Part shown: in pieces, positions 17,336-24,943 of the stretch
Position numbering within the stretch: the stretch's first letter is position 1
How the letters are laid out: each line of letters begins with the position of its first letter
Notes under the pieces: generated by a model
What the model was told of the DNA's origin: nothing
Databases searched by the model: none
The model's input: the letters and a program-made list of their open reading frames with translations, nothing else
Translations under genes and position numbers: made by a program
Source of the DNA: Aldehydirespirator sp965220645
GTDB lineage: Bacteria; Actinomycetota; Acidimicrobiia; Acidimicrobiales; Aldehydirespiratoraceae
Direction: 5' to 3'
Length of the DNA stretch: 64,000 nt
Assembly: GCA_965220645.1 (NCBI GenBank)
Contig: OZ244836.1
Span: 372,001 to 436,000, forward strand

Positions 17336-18559
17336 TCAGCCGTGCGTCGGAGGCCGGTAGACGAGCTCGGGGGTCAGTTCAGCGACGCTCGCCGCGCCGC
17401 ACAGGGCCATGTCTCGCTTCATGCCGGTGCGAAGGTGCTCGATGACCCAGTCGACGCCTTCCTCTCCCGCAGCAGCCAGCCCGTAGAGGTACGGTCGCCC
17501 GATCATGCACGACGTGGCTCCGAGGGCCAGGGCCTTGACGATGTCTCCGCCCCGGCGGACGCCGCCATCGCAGACGATGTCGAGATCGCCGCCGACTGCT
17601 TCGGCCACCGGTTGCACCAGTTCGATGATGGACGGAGCCGAGTCCAGTTGGCGGCCGCCGTGATTGGACAGCACGATCCCGTCGAGCCCCCGATCGCGAG
17701 CGATCACCGCGTCAGCCACACTCTGGATGCCCTTGACCAGTACAGGCCCATCCCACAGCGAGCGCATCCACTCCACGTCCTCCCACGACAGGGTCGGGTC
17801 GAACTGCTCGTTCATGAAGGCGGCCAGATCCACCGCGGTCGATCCGTCGATGTCAGTATTGCCGGCGACATTGGCGAACTCGATCGGCTCGGAGAAAGCG
17901 AATCGCAAGCTCCAACCGGGACGGATCATGCCCTCCACGACGGTGTCGAGTCCCATCTTGGGAGGCAGGGTGAACCCCCGGCGCACATCGCGCTCGCGAC
18001 GGCCCAGCATGGCCGCGTCCACCGTGATGCACAGCACGTCGAAGCCAGCTTCGGCCGCCCGCAGGATCATGTCCTTCAGCAGGCCCTTGTCGCGCCACAC
18101 ATAGACCTGGAACCACTTCGAACCGTCGCTCACGGCGGCCACTTCCTCAACCGAGCGGGTTCCCATCGTCGAAAGCGAGTAGGGCAGCCCGGCGCGCGCC
18201 GCGGCCCGGGCTACGGCCAACTCGCCGGGCGGGTGGGCTATCCGGGTGAAGCCCGTCGGTGCCAGTATCAGCGGGAAGGGCACCTCACGGCCGAGGACGG
18301 TGCCGGTCGTGTCCACGTTGCCCATGTCGCGCAGCACGCGGGGCACGAATTCGAGCTCGCGGAAGGCGCGCGTGTTGCGATCCATCGCGACCTCGTCCTC
18401 GGCTCCCCCGTCGATGTAGTCGAACACCCCGCCCGGAAGGCGGCGACGAGCAATCCGGCGCAGGTCGTCGATGCTGGCCGCCTTCTGGAGCCGTCGCTTC
18501 GTCGCGCTGAACTCGAACCGGCGGAACCGCAGAACCGATCTGAGCGTGTCGACAATCAT
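17336..18559 (-). CDS. FMN-dependent 2-hydroxy acid dehydrogenase (LldD-like)
   Basis: 407 residues with the glycolate oxidase/lactate dehydrogenase TIM barrel. The N-terminal block ends FDYIDGGAEDEVAMDRNT; the catalytic region reads GLDGIVLSNHGGRQLDSAPS with the catalytic His of SNHGGRQ and the substrate-binding Arg; VCDGGVRRGGDIVKALALGA binds the FMN phosphate. It oxidises an L-2-hydroxy acid such as lactate, glycolate or mandelate at the membrane or in the cytoplasm. ATG at 18559 was chosen over the longer frame to 18625 because family members begin close to this point. Confidence 0.88.
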   Translation of the reverse strand: MIVDTLRSVLRFRRFEFSATKRRLQKAASIDDLRRIARRRLPGGVFDYIDGGAEDEVAMDRNTRAFRELEFVPRVLRDMGNVDTTGTVLGREVPFPLILAPTGFTRIAHPPGELAVARAAARAGLPYSLSTMGTRSVEEVAAVSDGSKWFQVYVWRDKGLLKDMILRAAEAGFDVLCITVDAAMLGRRERDVRRGFTLPPKMGLDTVVEGMIRPGWSLRFAFSEPIEFANVAGNTDIDGSTAVDLAAFMNEQFDPTLSWEDVEWMRSLWDGPVLVKGIQSVADAVIARDRGLDGIVLSNHGGRQLDSAPSIIELVQPVAEAVGGDLDIVCDGGVRRGGDIVKALALGATSCMIGRPYLYGLAAAGEEGVDWVIEHLRTGMKRDMALCGAASVAELTPELVYRPPTHG

Positions 18560-18591
18560 GGCCGCGACAATACGCGAGTAAGCGACCGGTG

Positions 18592-19035
18592 TCAGCCCGT
18601 GCCGAGAACCATCCTGGGGAACCACACCGAGCCGGCCGAAGCAGATCGCTCGAGGACCCCCGCCGGCGACACCGGGACCGGCCGGGACCTCATGGCGGCT
18701 CGGGCCTCGGCCTCAGCCAGGACGCTGGCTCGGCGGCGCAGCGCAGCCGCCTCCTGCTCGAGTTCGAAAGCCTCACTGCGCAGCCCCCGGCTGGTTGTCG
18801 CGAGGTCGAGGCCGAGGGAATACAGTGCCGCGCCGATGACGTGGCGCAGCCTGGTGCGGCTAGCGGTGGCCGCTCGGCCCCGCCAGACCTCTTCGTGGTG
18901 CAAGGCGGTCACGGGCCGGTGGCGCTCGGTCAATACAGCTGCTCGACGATCGAGCACATCCGCCACCGACCGACACCTCTCAGCCCGTAGCATCTTGAGC
19001 GTAGCTAGCTGAAACAGCTGAGCACTGCTTGACAT
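18592..19035 (-). CDS. Hypothetical helical protein
   Basis: 147 residues with no recognised family. The sequence is mostly predicted helix: residues 15-45 are amphipathic and 86-115 (SEAFELEQEAAALRRRASVL) look like a short coiled coil; the C-terminus is Pro/Ser-rich. It lies 32 bp upstream of the 2-hydroxy acid dehydrogenase gene on the same strand, and its start faces the HisN-like gene across an AT-rich 23-bp gap. No good ribosome-binding site precedes the ATG at 19035, so a later start is possible. Confidence 0.42.
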   Translation of the reverse strand: MSSSAQLFQLATLKMLRAERCRSVADVLDRRAAVLTERHRPVTALHHEEVWRGRAATASRTRLRHVIGAALYSLGLDLATTSRGLRSEAFELEQEAAALRRRASVLAEAEARAAMRSRPVPVSPAGVLERSASAGSVWFPRMVLGTG

Positions 19036-19058
19036 GAAAGGAAAGTTATCAATAATTC

Positions 19059-19862
19059 ATGACTAAGTCAACCACGGCCGGGCGACACGCGAAATCAACC
19101 GGCGAACAGGCCATCGACCAGGGCCTCGTGGACTTCGCGGTGGACGCGGCTCGGCGAGCCGGCCGTACGACTCTCGACTGGTACCAGTTGCGGGGTCTGT
19201 CGGTCACGGCCAAGAGTGACGGATCGCCGGTCACCGAGGCCGACTATGCGGCCGAGCGGTTCTTGCGCTCGGAGATCCTGGCCGCGTACCCCGACGACAC
19301 GATCCGGGGTGAGGAGGAGGGCGAGGTGACCGGCCGTACCGGGCGCACATGGGTGATCGACCCGATCGACGGCACAAAGGCCTTCGCTCAGGGGGTTCCC
19401 CTCTTCGCCACCCTGCTGGCCCTGATCGATGATCGGGGCCCAGCGGTGGGTGTGATCTGCCTGCCTGCTCTGGACGAGTGCGTCTGGGCGGGCCGGGGCC
19501 GCGGCGCCCACTGGGACGGCGTGCCCTGCCAGGTCAGCACCCGCACCGACCTCAAGGGGTCCTATGTCTGCACGAGCGGCCTCTCGTACTGGCCGGACAG
19601 CGCCCTTCGCAGGGTTCGCGCCGCAGGAGCGCGGGTCCGGACCTGGGGTGATGCCTACGGTTACGCCCTCGTGGCCACCGGCCGGGCCGAAGCCATGGTC
19701 GACCCCGAATGCTTCGACTGGGACGTCGCCCCGATGTCCGTCATCATCGCCGAGGCCGGCGGCCGGTTCTCGGACACTTCCGGCGCAGACGACTGGCGCA
19801 GCGGCTCAGCGATAGCCACCAACGGCTTCCTGCACGACGGCCTGCTGGGGTGTTTCGGATAG
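19059..19862 (+). CDS. hisN: Inositol-monophosphatase-family phosphatase, probably histidinol-phosphatase
   Basis: 267 residues with both metal-binding signatures of the family: GEEEGEV around residue 85 and WVIDPIDGTKAF around residue 97, plus WDVAPMSVIIAEAGG near the C-terminus. The Mg2+-dependent enzymes hydrolyse sugar or inositol phosphates; the KAFAQGVPLFATLLAL segment resembles the HisN subgroup of actinobacteria, which makes L-histidinol. Inositol-1-phosphatase is the alternative. A GAAAGGAAAG tract lies upstream of the ATG at 19059, somewhat distant (13 nt). Confidence 0.78.
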   Translation: MTKSTTAGRHAKSTGEQAIDQGLVDFAVDAARRAGRTTLDWYQLRGLSVTAKSDGSPVTEADYAAERFLRSEILAAYPDDTIRGEEEGEVTGRTGRTWVIDPIDGTKAFAQGVPLFATLLALIDDRGPAVGVICLPALDECVWAGRGRGAHWDGVPCQVSTRTDLKGSYVCTSGLSYWPDSALRRVRAAGARVRTWGDAYGYALVATGRAEAMVDPECFDWDVAPMSVIIAEAGGRFSDTSGADDWRSGSAIATNGFLHDGLLGCFG

Positions 19863-19872
19863 CGCGAGATCG

Positions 19873-20901
19873 TCAAGAGTCAGCGTCGCGTGACAGCGCG
19901 AACCCCTCGAACCTGCAGGGCCGCAGTCTCCGGGCCGCCACCTGCCTCAACAAGCTCTCGGGATCGGCGATCGACGCCAGCCCCGCCGCTCCGGGCGCGG
20001 GGTCGATGTTCATGAGGTGCAGCGCCGTCGAGGCGGCCACGACAGCCGCTCCCTCTGCTGGGCGCGCCTGAGCGCCGAGTACCACGACGTGGCGGCTGCC
20101 ATCGCGCCAGCCGCGGAGTTCGACGCGCACCGCTCCCACGCCGCCCTCGGGGTGGGGAGGGCGCATCATGGGCAACGGAGCGGTCAACCGATCGCGCCGG
20201 GTGGCAGCCATACGGGCCGTCACCCGGTCGACACCCGGGAACGCCGGCACGAGCAACAGTGCATCCGGGAGCGCGCCCCGGTAACAGTCCCGTCCGGCCA
20301 CCGGCTCGGGGAACCAGCACAGCTCACGTCCCGAGCCGCCCGGGCGGCGGGTCCAACGACCGTCCCGCCAGTCGATGGCCAGGCTGCTGAGGGCGCGGTG
20401 GTGCTGGCGTGCGCAGGCCGGGCCGCCCGTGCCGACCTTGGCAACATGAATCTCGTCGATCGAGCTGAACTCAGCGGAGCCCACGCGAGCCAACAGACAG
20501 GTAAGGCCAGGCATGAACCCGGCGCCCACTACCAACTGCACGCCATGCTTGCCGGCCTGCTGATCGAGCGCCAGCAGATCACGGGTCTCGGTGATCTCGC
20601 TGGTGGTTGTGACGACCGCTGCGGCCGACCTGACCGCGCTCAGGGCCACCGCGGCCTGCGTGCCCGCCGCGGTTGCCACCACCACGAGGTCTGTGGAGTC
20701 GGGCACGGCGGAGCCTTCGCCAAGGATCACACCGTCGTCGAACAAACCCGAGACTTCCTGCAACCTGGCCGGATCCGTGTCCCGCACTTCGACGGAACCG
20801 ACACGAGTGCTGGCCATGAGCATGTGAACGATCCGGGCTCCGGTCGCGCCCGCACCGAACACAACGACGCTCGCGCCGGAGGCGCTACCGGCAGCTGTCA
20901 T
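19873..20901 (-). CDS. Rossmann-fold NAD(P)-binding protein, saccharopine-dehydrogenase-like
   Basis: 342 residues starting with a dinucleotide-binding motif (VVVFGAGATGARIVHMLM) and a following acidic loop (VRDTDPARLQEV). The layout and the VVATAAGTQAAVALSAVRS segment resemble saccharopine dehydrogenase-like or homospermidine synthase-like oxidoreductases, but the substrate domain is not recognised. Its ATG directly follows a copy of the dispersed repeat, whose end (AGCAGGG) supplies the purine-rich sequence just in front of the start. It ends 10 bp from the end of the opposing hisN gene. Confidence 0.6.
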   Translation of the reverse strand: MTAAGSASGASVVVFGAGATGARIVHMLMASTRVGSVEVRDTDPARLQEVSGLFDDGVILGEGSAVPDSTDLVVVATAAGTQAAVALSAVRSAAAVVTTTSEITETRDLLALDQQAGKHGVQLVVGAGFMPGLTCLLARVGSAEFSSIDEIHVAKVGTGGPACARQHHRALSSLAIDWRDGRWTRRPGGSGRELCWFPEPVAGRDCYRGALPDALLLVPAFPGVDRVTARMAATRRDRLTAPLPMMRPPHPEGGVGAVRVELRGWRDGSRHVVVLGAQARPAEGAAVVAASTALHLMNIDPAPGAAGLASIADPESLLRQVAARRLRPCRFEGFALSRDADS

Positions 20902-20903
20902 CC

Positions 20904-21040
20904 CTGCTCTTGTTCGCTTCGCTCACGGGCCGCTCGGGCCCGGTTCCCGCTCTTGTTCACTGCGCTCACGGGCCGCTCGGGCCCGGGGCCTCGCTCGGCG
21001 CCTCGCGAAGATCCGCACCAATCGCGCTCTTGTTCGCTCG
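20904..21040 (-). repeat. Dispersed REP-like repeat, two copies and a fragment
   Basis: On the minus strand, copies at 20904-20943 and 20945-20990 read GGCCCGAGCGGCCCGTGAGC followed by a GAAGCGAACAAGAGC-like half; a fragment with CGAGCGAACAAGAGCG lies at 21024-21040. The block fills the gap between the end of the small membrane-protein gene (21046) and the start of the Rossmann-fold gene, in sense orientation relative to both. The 20902-21045 region holds nothing else recognisable. Confidence 0.85.
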
Positions 21041-21045
21041 GCCTC

Positions 21046-21201
21046 TCACGCCAGCTCGTCGTCCCGCAGCTCGCGCCAGCCTCCCGTCTGGGGCGGCACA
21101 CCGCCACGGCCACGTACTCGGATGGCCGCAGCCACCGCCATGCCAACGACGACGGCTACAAATGTCCGGCGGATCAAGGTGATGAATCCTGCGGCCAACA
21201 T
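21046..21201 (-). CDS. Small single-pass membrane protein, function unknown
   Basis: 51 residues from ATG at 21201: a hydrophobic helix at about residues 5-26 (FITLIRRTFVAVVVGMAVAA) followed by a polar tail ending WRELRDDELA. It starts 37 bp downstream of tRNA-Ile in the gyrA-DUF3566-tRNA stretch, where many actinobacteria encode a short membrane protein. A longer frame to 21270 overlaps the tRNA and is rejected. No family assigned. Confidence 0.5.
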   Translation of the reverse strand: MLAAGFITLIRRTFVAVVVGMAVAAAIRVRGRGGVPPQTGGWRELRDDELA

Positions 21202-21237
21202 GGCCTCCGAGCGGTTTCGGGCTGTCGGTCTGGAGTG

Positions 21238-21311
<74 letters not shown>

Positions 21312-21325
21312 AGCGGCGCCTCACG

Positions 21326-21994
21326 CTAGCCGCGGCCTCTAGGCTTCCCGCTCACGCTCGCTGCGCTCACGGGCCGCTCGGGCCCGGACGGTTCGACACT
21401 GGGGGGCGGCGCAGCCACAAGAACGCGCCGACGAGCGCGGCGTGGGCGGGGGCGAGCCGTCTCTTCCTCGACCACGGTCAGGCGCACTCCCCCGGTGACA
21501 TCACTGATCAGGTTGAACAGCACCGCTCCAAGCACCGTCAGCCCGCTGCCTGCCAGGACCAGCACCAGACCTCCGACCGCGGCAATCCGGAAGATCTGGT
21601 CCGCGTTGATCTTGAACGACTCCAACGCGAACAGCTCCACCACCAAGTTCTCGAGCTTGGCCACAAGTTCGGAACTCACGGCGAGGTTCCACAGCGTCAC
21701 CCCCACGAAGAGCATGACGACCCAAGCGCAGAAGTAGAGGATCAACGACACCTTCAACACCGACCAGGGCTCGACGTGCCTTACAAGGCGACGAACCCGG
21801 CGAGCACGCAGACGCCGGTTGGCCCGAGCTCGCATGGCGCGGCCGACCGCTGAACGCGGCGCTGGTCTCGGGCGCTGACCGAGCAGTGCTTCGCCACCGA
21901 TGCTCGAGCCTTCGGCAGGGTCCGGAGCCGACGCATCACTGGAAGAAGAACCGCGGTGTTGGTCACCGACGCCGGAAGTCGACTCTTCGCTCAT
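21326..21994 (-). CDS. DUF3566-domain membrane protein with a repeat-encoded tail
   Basis: 222 residues. An acidic/Ser-rich N-terminus (1-50) and a basic Arg-rich stretch (about 51-72) precede two hydrophobic segments, about 80-102 and 136-162, separated by a helical loop (LENLVVELFALESFKINADQ). This matches DUF3566 proteins, found next to gyrA in actinobacteria; function is unknown. The last 17 or so residues (GPERPVSAASVSGKP and onward) are translated from a copy of the dispersed repeat at 21344-21388, so the native C-terminus was probably shorter. Confidence 0.85.
   Translation of the reverse strand: MSEESTSGVGDQHRGSSSSDASAPDPAEGSSIGGEALLGQRPRPAPRSAVGRAMRARANRRLRARRVRRLVRHVEPWSVLKVSLILYFCAWVVMLFVGVTLWNLAVSSELVAKLENLVVELFALESFKINADQIFRIAAVGGLVLVLAGSGLTVLGAVLFNLISDVTGGVRLTVVEEETARPRPRRARRRVLVAAPPPSVEPSGPERPVSAASVSGKPRGRG
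21344..21388 (-). repeat. Dispersed REP-like repeat, copy inside the DUF3566 gene end
   Basis: On the minus strand this copy reads GGCCCGAGCGGCCCGTGAGC, then GCAGCGAGCGTGAGCGGGA. It is in frame with the DUF3566 gene and encodes its tail. It contains an intact 13-bp GCTGCGCTCACGG (21360-21372), identical to the sequence occupied by the IS110 element at 51.5-53 kb. Confidence 0.88.
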
Positions 21995-22027
21995 GTTTGT
22001 CCCTGGCCCCTCCGACGACCCAGCAGT

Positions 22028-22399
22028 CTAGTTATGCGTTGCATCAGGGGGCGCAGTCCACTCAACCAGGCGTTCGGACCGGGCTGTCTGGCTGGCCCGG
22101 CCCACTTGCACCGCAACGGTCACGAGCAAGACATCGGAGTCGCCAACCGCCTCCTGTTCGGTGTAGGACAGCAGCAACCCCCCATTGGCTGCCGCAAGGG
22201 CGGCCGCTTCCTCGCGGCCAGCGGCCGCGCCAGCCAGGGCCGCAGCGTCGGCCGCGGTCCGGGCTCGGGCACTCTCGTCCAGCAACTGCCCGACCTCGAC
22301 AGTCGCCACAACAGCCACCATTGACACCAGCAACATCACGACCATCAGGGGCGCGGCTTGCCCCCGATCCCGGGGCTCGGGCCTCGCCCGGGCCGTCAT
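22028..22399 (-). CDS. TadE/TadG-like pilus-assembly or secreted helicase-neighbourhood protein
   Basis: 123 residues with a type-IV-pilin-like N-terminus: DRGQAAPLMVVMLLVSMVAVVATVEVGQLL, written here as a basic leader, then one long hydrophobic helix at about 15-36, then ARARTAADAAALAGAAAG, the signature of TadE/TadG-like proteins. The protein is probably membrane-anchored with an outer C-terminal domain. No other tad gene is in the window. Its ATG overlaps the gyrA stop by 4 bp, so it is translationally coupled to gyrA. Confidence 0.7.
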   Translation of the reverse strand: MTARARPEPRDRGQAAPLMVVMLLVSMVAVVATVEVGQLLDESARARTAADAAALAGAAAGREEAAALAAANGGLLLSYTEQEAVGDSDVLLVTVAVQVGRASQTARSERLVEWTAPPDATHN

Positions 22400-24924
22400 G
22401 GCCTATCTGGCTTGCCTTCTGGATCGCTCCCGGGCTTCGTGGCGTCGCCATTCATGTCGTCGCCGACCAGGGCAATGGCCACCACCTCGTCGCCCTGGTC
22501 GGGACTCATGACCTTTACTCCCATTCCAAGGCGACTTCGAACAGAGATGTCCGATACGGGGATTCGGATGACCACACCCTCCCGGCTGATTGCGAGTACC
22601 TCGTCTGCTGCGTCAACCAAGAGCGTGCCGACAACCTCGCCCCTGCCCTCGGTGAGCCTGATCCCCATCACGCCCTGCCCGGCCCGACCCTTGCAGTTGA
22701 AGTCGTCGACCGGCGTCCGTTTCCCATAGCCGAGAGTCGTCACATGGAGGAGCGTCGCCTCGGGGCGAGCCAGTGCGCAGGACACGACGGCGTCCCCAGC
22801 ACGTTTGAACTTCAGCCCTATCACCCCTGCGGCGGCCCGACCCATCTCGCGCACCTGGTTCTGAGCGAACCGCGCCGTCTGGCCCAGCCGTGATGACAGC
22901 AGGATGTCGTGTACCCCGTCGGTTGGTACCACCGCCACGAGCTCGTCGTCATCACGCAGGTGTATGGCGATGAGGCCTGCCTTGCGGGACGAGTCGTAGG
23001 CCGTGAACTTCGTGCGCTTCACACGGCCCTTGGCCGTAGCGAACAGCAGGTAGCGATTCATCTCGTAGTCACGCGTGTCGATCACCGCCTGGATTCGCTC
23101 GCCATCCTGCAACGCCAGCAGGTTCACGATCGAAGTGCCCCGTGCGGTGCGCGAGGCCACCGGCACTTCATGGGCCTTGAGCCGGTAGACCCTGCCCCGG
23201 TTGCTGAAGAACAACAAGTACGAGTGGGCCGTTGTGTGGATCAGGTGCATGACACTGTCGGCCTGCTTGAGCTTCGCGCCGGCTACCCCGCGGCCGCCGC
23301 GGCCCTGGAGACGGAACTCGTCGGTGGGCACCGTCTTGACGTAACCCGACGCGGACATGGTGAACACCAGGTCGTCGTCATCGATCAGGTCTTCGATGTC
23401 GAGTTCGCCCGGGTCGATCTCCAACACCGCCCTCCGCTCGATCCCGAACTTCTCGGAGATCTCCTGGAGCTCATCGCGGATCGCCATCCGAAGGCGACGA
23501 TCGTCGGACAGCAACGCCTCCAGATCGGCAATCAGGCTGCGCTTCTCAGCGGCCTCGGTCTCGAGCTGGGTGCGGCCCAGACGGGTCAGGCGGGACAGTG
23601 CCATTTCAAGAATGTGGTTGGCCTGAGCCTCTGAGAACTCGTACGGCTCCGCTATCAGCGACGCTCGGGCCGCAGCGGTGTCCTCGCTGGCCCGGATCGT
23701 TGCGATGATCTCGTCGATGACACCAAGAGCGCGAAGCAGTCCCTCCACGATGTGGAGCCGCGATCGGGCTGCGTCCAGGCGGAACTCCGAGCGCCGGGTC
23801 ACCACCTCGACCTGGTGCGCGACGTACGCGACCAGCGCATCGCGCAGGGTGAGCGTGCGCGGCACCCCGTCCACCAGGGCCACCATGTTCATGGCGAAGC
23901 TGGACTGCAGCGGGGTGTGTTTCCAAAGGTTGTTGAGCACTACCTCCGGGTTGGCGTCCCGCTTGAGCTTGATCACGAAACGGGTGTCGTCGCCGGAGGA
24001 TTCGTCGTTGACGTCGGCAATGCCCTCCAGCTCGCGGGCGTTGACCAGGTCCGCGATCTTGCGGGCGACCGTGCCGGCCGACACCTGGTAGGGCAGCGCC
24101 GTCACGACGAGCGCGTTGCGACCCGAAATCTCGGCAAGCGTCACCTCGGCTCGCATCTTCACCGAGCCGCGGCCGGTTCGGTAGGCCGACTCGAACCCGC
24201 TGCGGCCCAAGATCTGCCCACCGGTGGGAAAGTCCGGGCCATGCACGCGCGCCATCAGGTCCTCAGTGCCGGCGTCGGGATTCTCGAGTAGCAGCACCAC
24301 CGCGTCGATCACTTCGGTGAGGTTGTGGGGTGGGATGTTGGTGGCCATGCCCACCGCGATCCCCTGGCTGCCGTTGACCAGGAGGTTCGGCAGGCGGGCC
24401 GGCAGGACGGCTGGCTCGGTGAAGTCTCCGGAGTAGTTGTCGACAAAATCGACCGTGTCCTCACCGATGTCGGCAAGCATCGACATGGCCAGCGCATCCA
24501 AGCGGCACTCGGTGTAGCGGGCTGCGGCTGGTGGGTCCTCGGGCGAGCCGTAGTTGCCGTGGAAGTCGATGAGGGGGTGCTGCAGCGAGAAGGGCTGGGC
24601 CATCCGGGCCAGGGCGTCGTAGATCGCTGCGTCGCCGTGGGGATGGAACCGGGCCATCACGTCGCCCACGACCCGGGCGCACTTGACGTGGCCCCGGTCG
24701 GGACGGAAGCCCTGGTCATACATCGACCACAGGATCCGGCGATGTACCGGCTTGAGACCATCGCGGGCGTCGGGCAGCGCACGGCTGATGATCACCGACA
24801 TGGCGTAGTCCAGGAAGGAGCTCTCCATCTCCTCCTGGATCTCGACGACGGTCACCCCGGAGATGTCACCGGGTGGGGGGCCGACCGGGCTGGCTTCGCC
24901 GATTCCGCCTGTGACTTCGCTCAT
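22396..24924 (-). CDS. gyrA: DNA gyrase subunit A
   Basis: 842 residues. The catalytic tyrosine is Y137 in AAARYTECRL. The N-terminal winged-helix/tower region is followed by a C-terminal beta-pinwheel with GyrA-box-like repeats (GRGGRGVAGAKL, CKGRAGQGVMGIRL). The quinolone-resistance region reads HPHGDAAIYDAL: residue 99, equivalent to E. coli Ser83, is Ala, as in mycobacteria, while the Asp87 equivalent (D103) is kept. ATG at 24924 is the start; the open frame to 25359 runs inside gyrB. Gyrase introduces negative supercoils with GyrB, encoded 19 bp upstream. Confidence 0.97.
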   Translation of the reverse strand: MSEVTGGIGEASPVGPPPGDISGVTVVEIQEEMESSFLDYAMSVIISRALPDARDGLKPVHRRILWSMYDQGFRPDRGHVKCARVVGDVMARFHPHGDAAIYDALARMAQPFSLQHPLIDFHGNYGSPEDPPAAARYTECRLDALAMSMLADIGEDTVDFVDNYSGDFTEPAVLPARLPNLLVNGSQGIAVGMATNIPPHNLTEVIDAVVLLLENPDAGTEDLMARVHGPDFPTGGQILGRSGFESAYRTGRGSVKMRAEVTLAEISGRNALVVTALPYQVSAGTVARKIADLVNARELEGIADVNDESSGDDTRFVIKLKRDANPEVVLNNLWKHTPLQSSFAMNMVALVDGVPRTLTLRDALVAYVAHQVEVVTRRSEFRLDAARSRLHIVEGLLRALGVIDEIIATIRASEDTAAARASLIAEPYEFSEAQANHILEMALSRLTRLGRTQLETEAAEKRSLIADLEALLSDDRRLRMAIRDELQEISEKFGIERRAVLEIDPGELDIEDLIDDDDLVFTMSASGYVKTVPTDEFRLQGRGGRGVAGAKLKQADSVMHLIHTTAHSYLLFFSNRGRVYRLKAHEVPVASRTARGTSIVNLLALQDGERIQAVIDTRDYEMNRYLLFATAKGRVKRTKFTAYDSSRKAGLIAIHLRDDDELVAVVPTDGVHDILLSSRLGQTARFAQNQVREMGRAAAGVIGLKFKRAGDAVVSCALARPEATLLHVTTLGYGKRTPVDDFNCKGRAGQGVMGIRLTEGRGEVVGTLLVDAADEVLAISREGVVIRIPVSDISVRSRLGMGVKVMSPDQGDEVVAIALVGDDMNGDATKPGSDPEGKPDRP

Positions 24925-24943
24925 GGTGATGCTCCCGTGGGGG

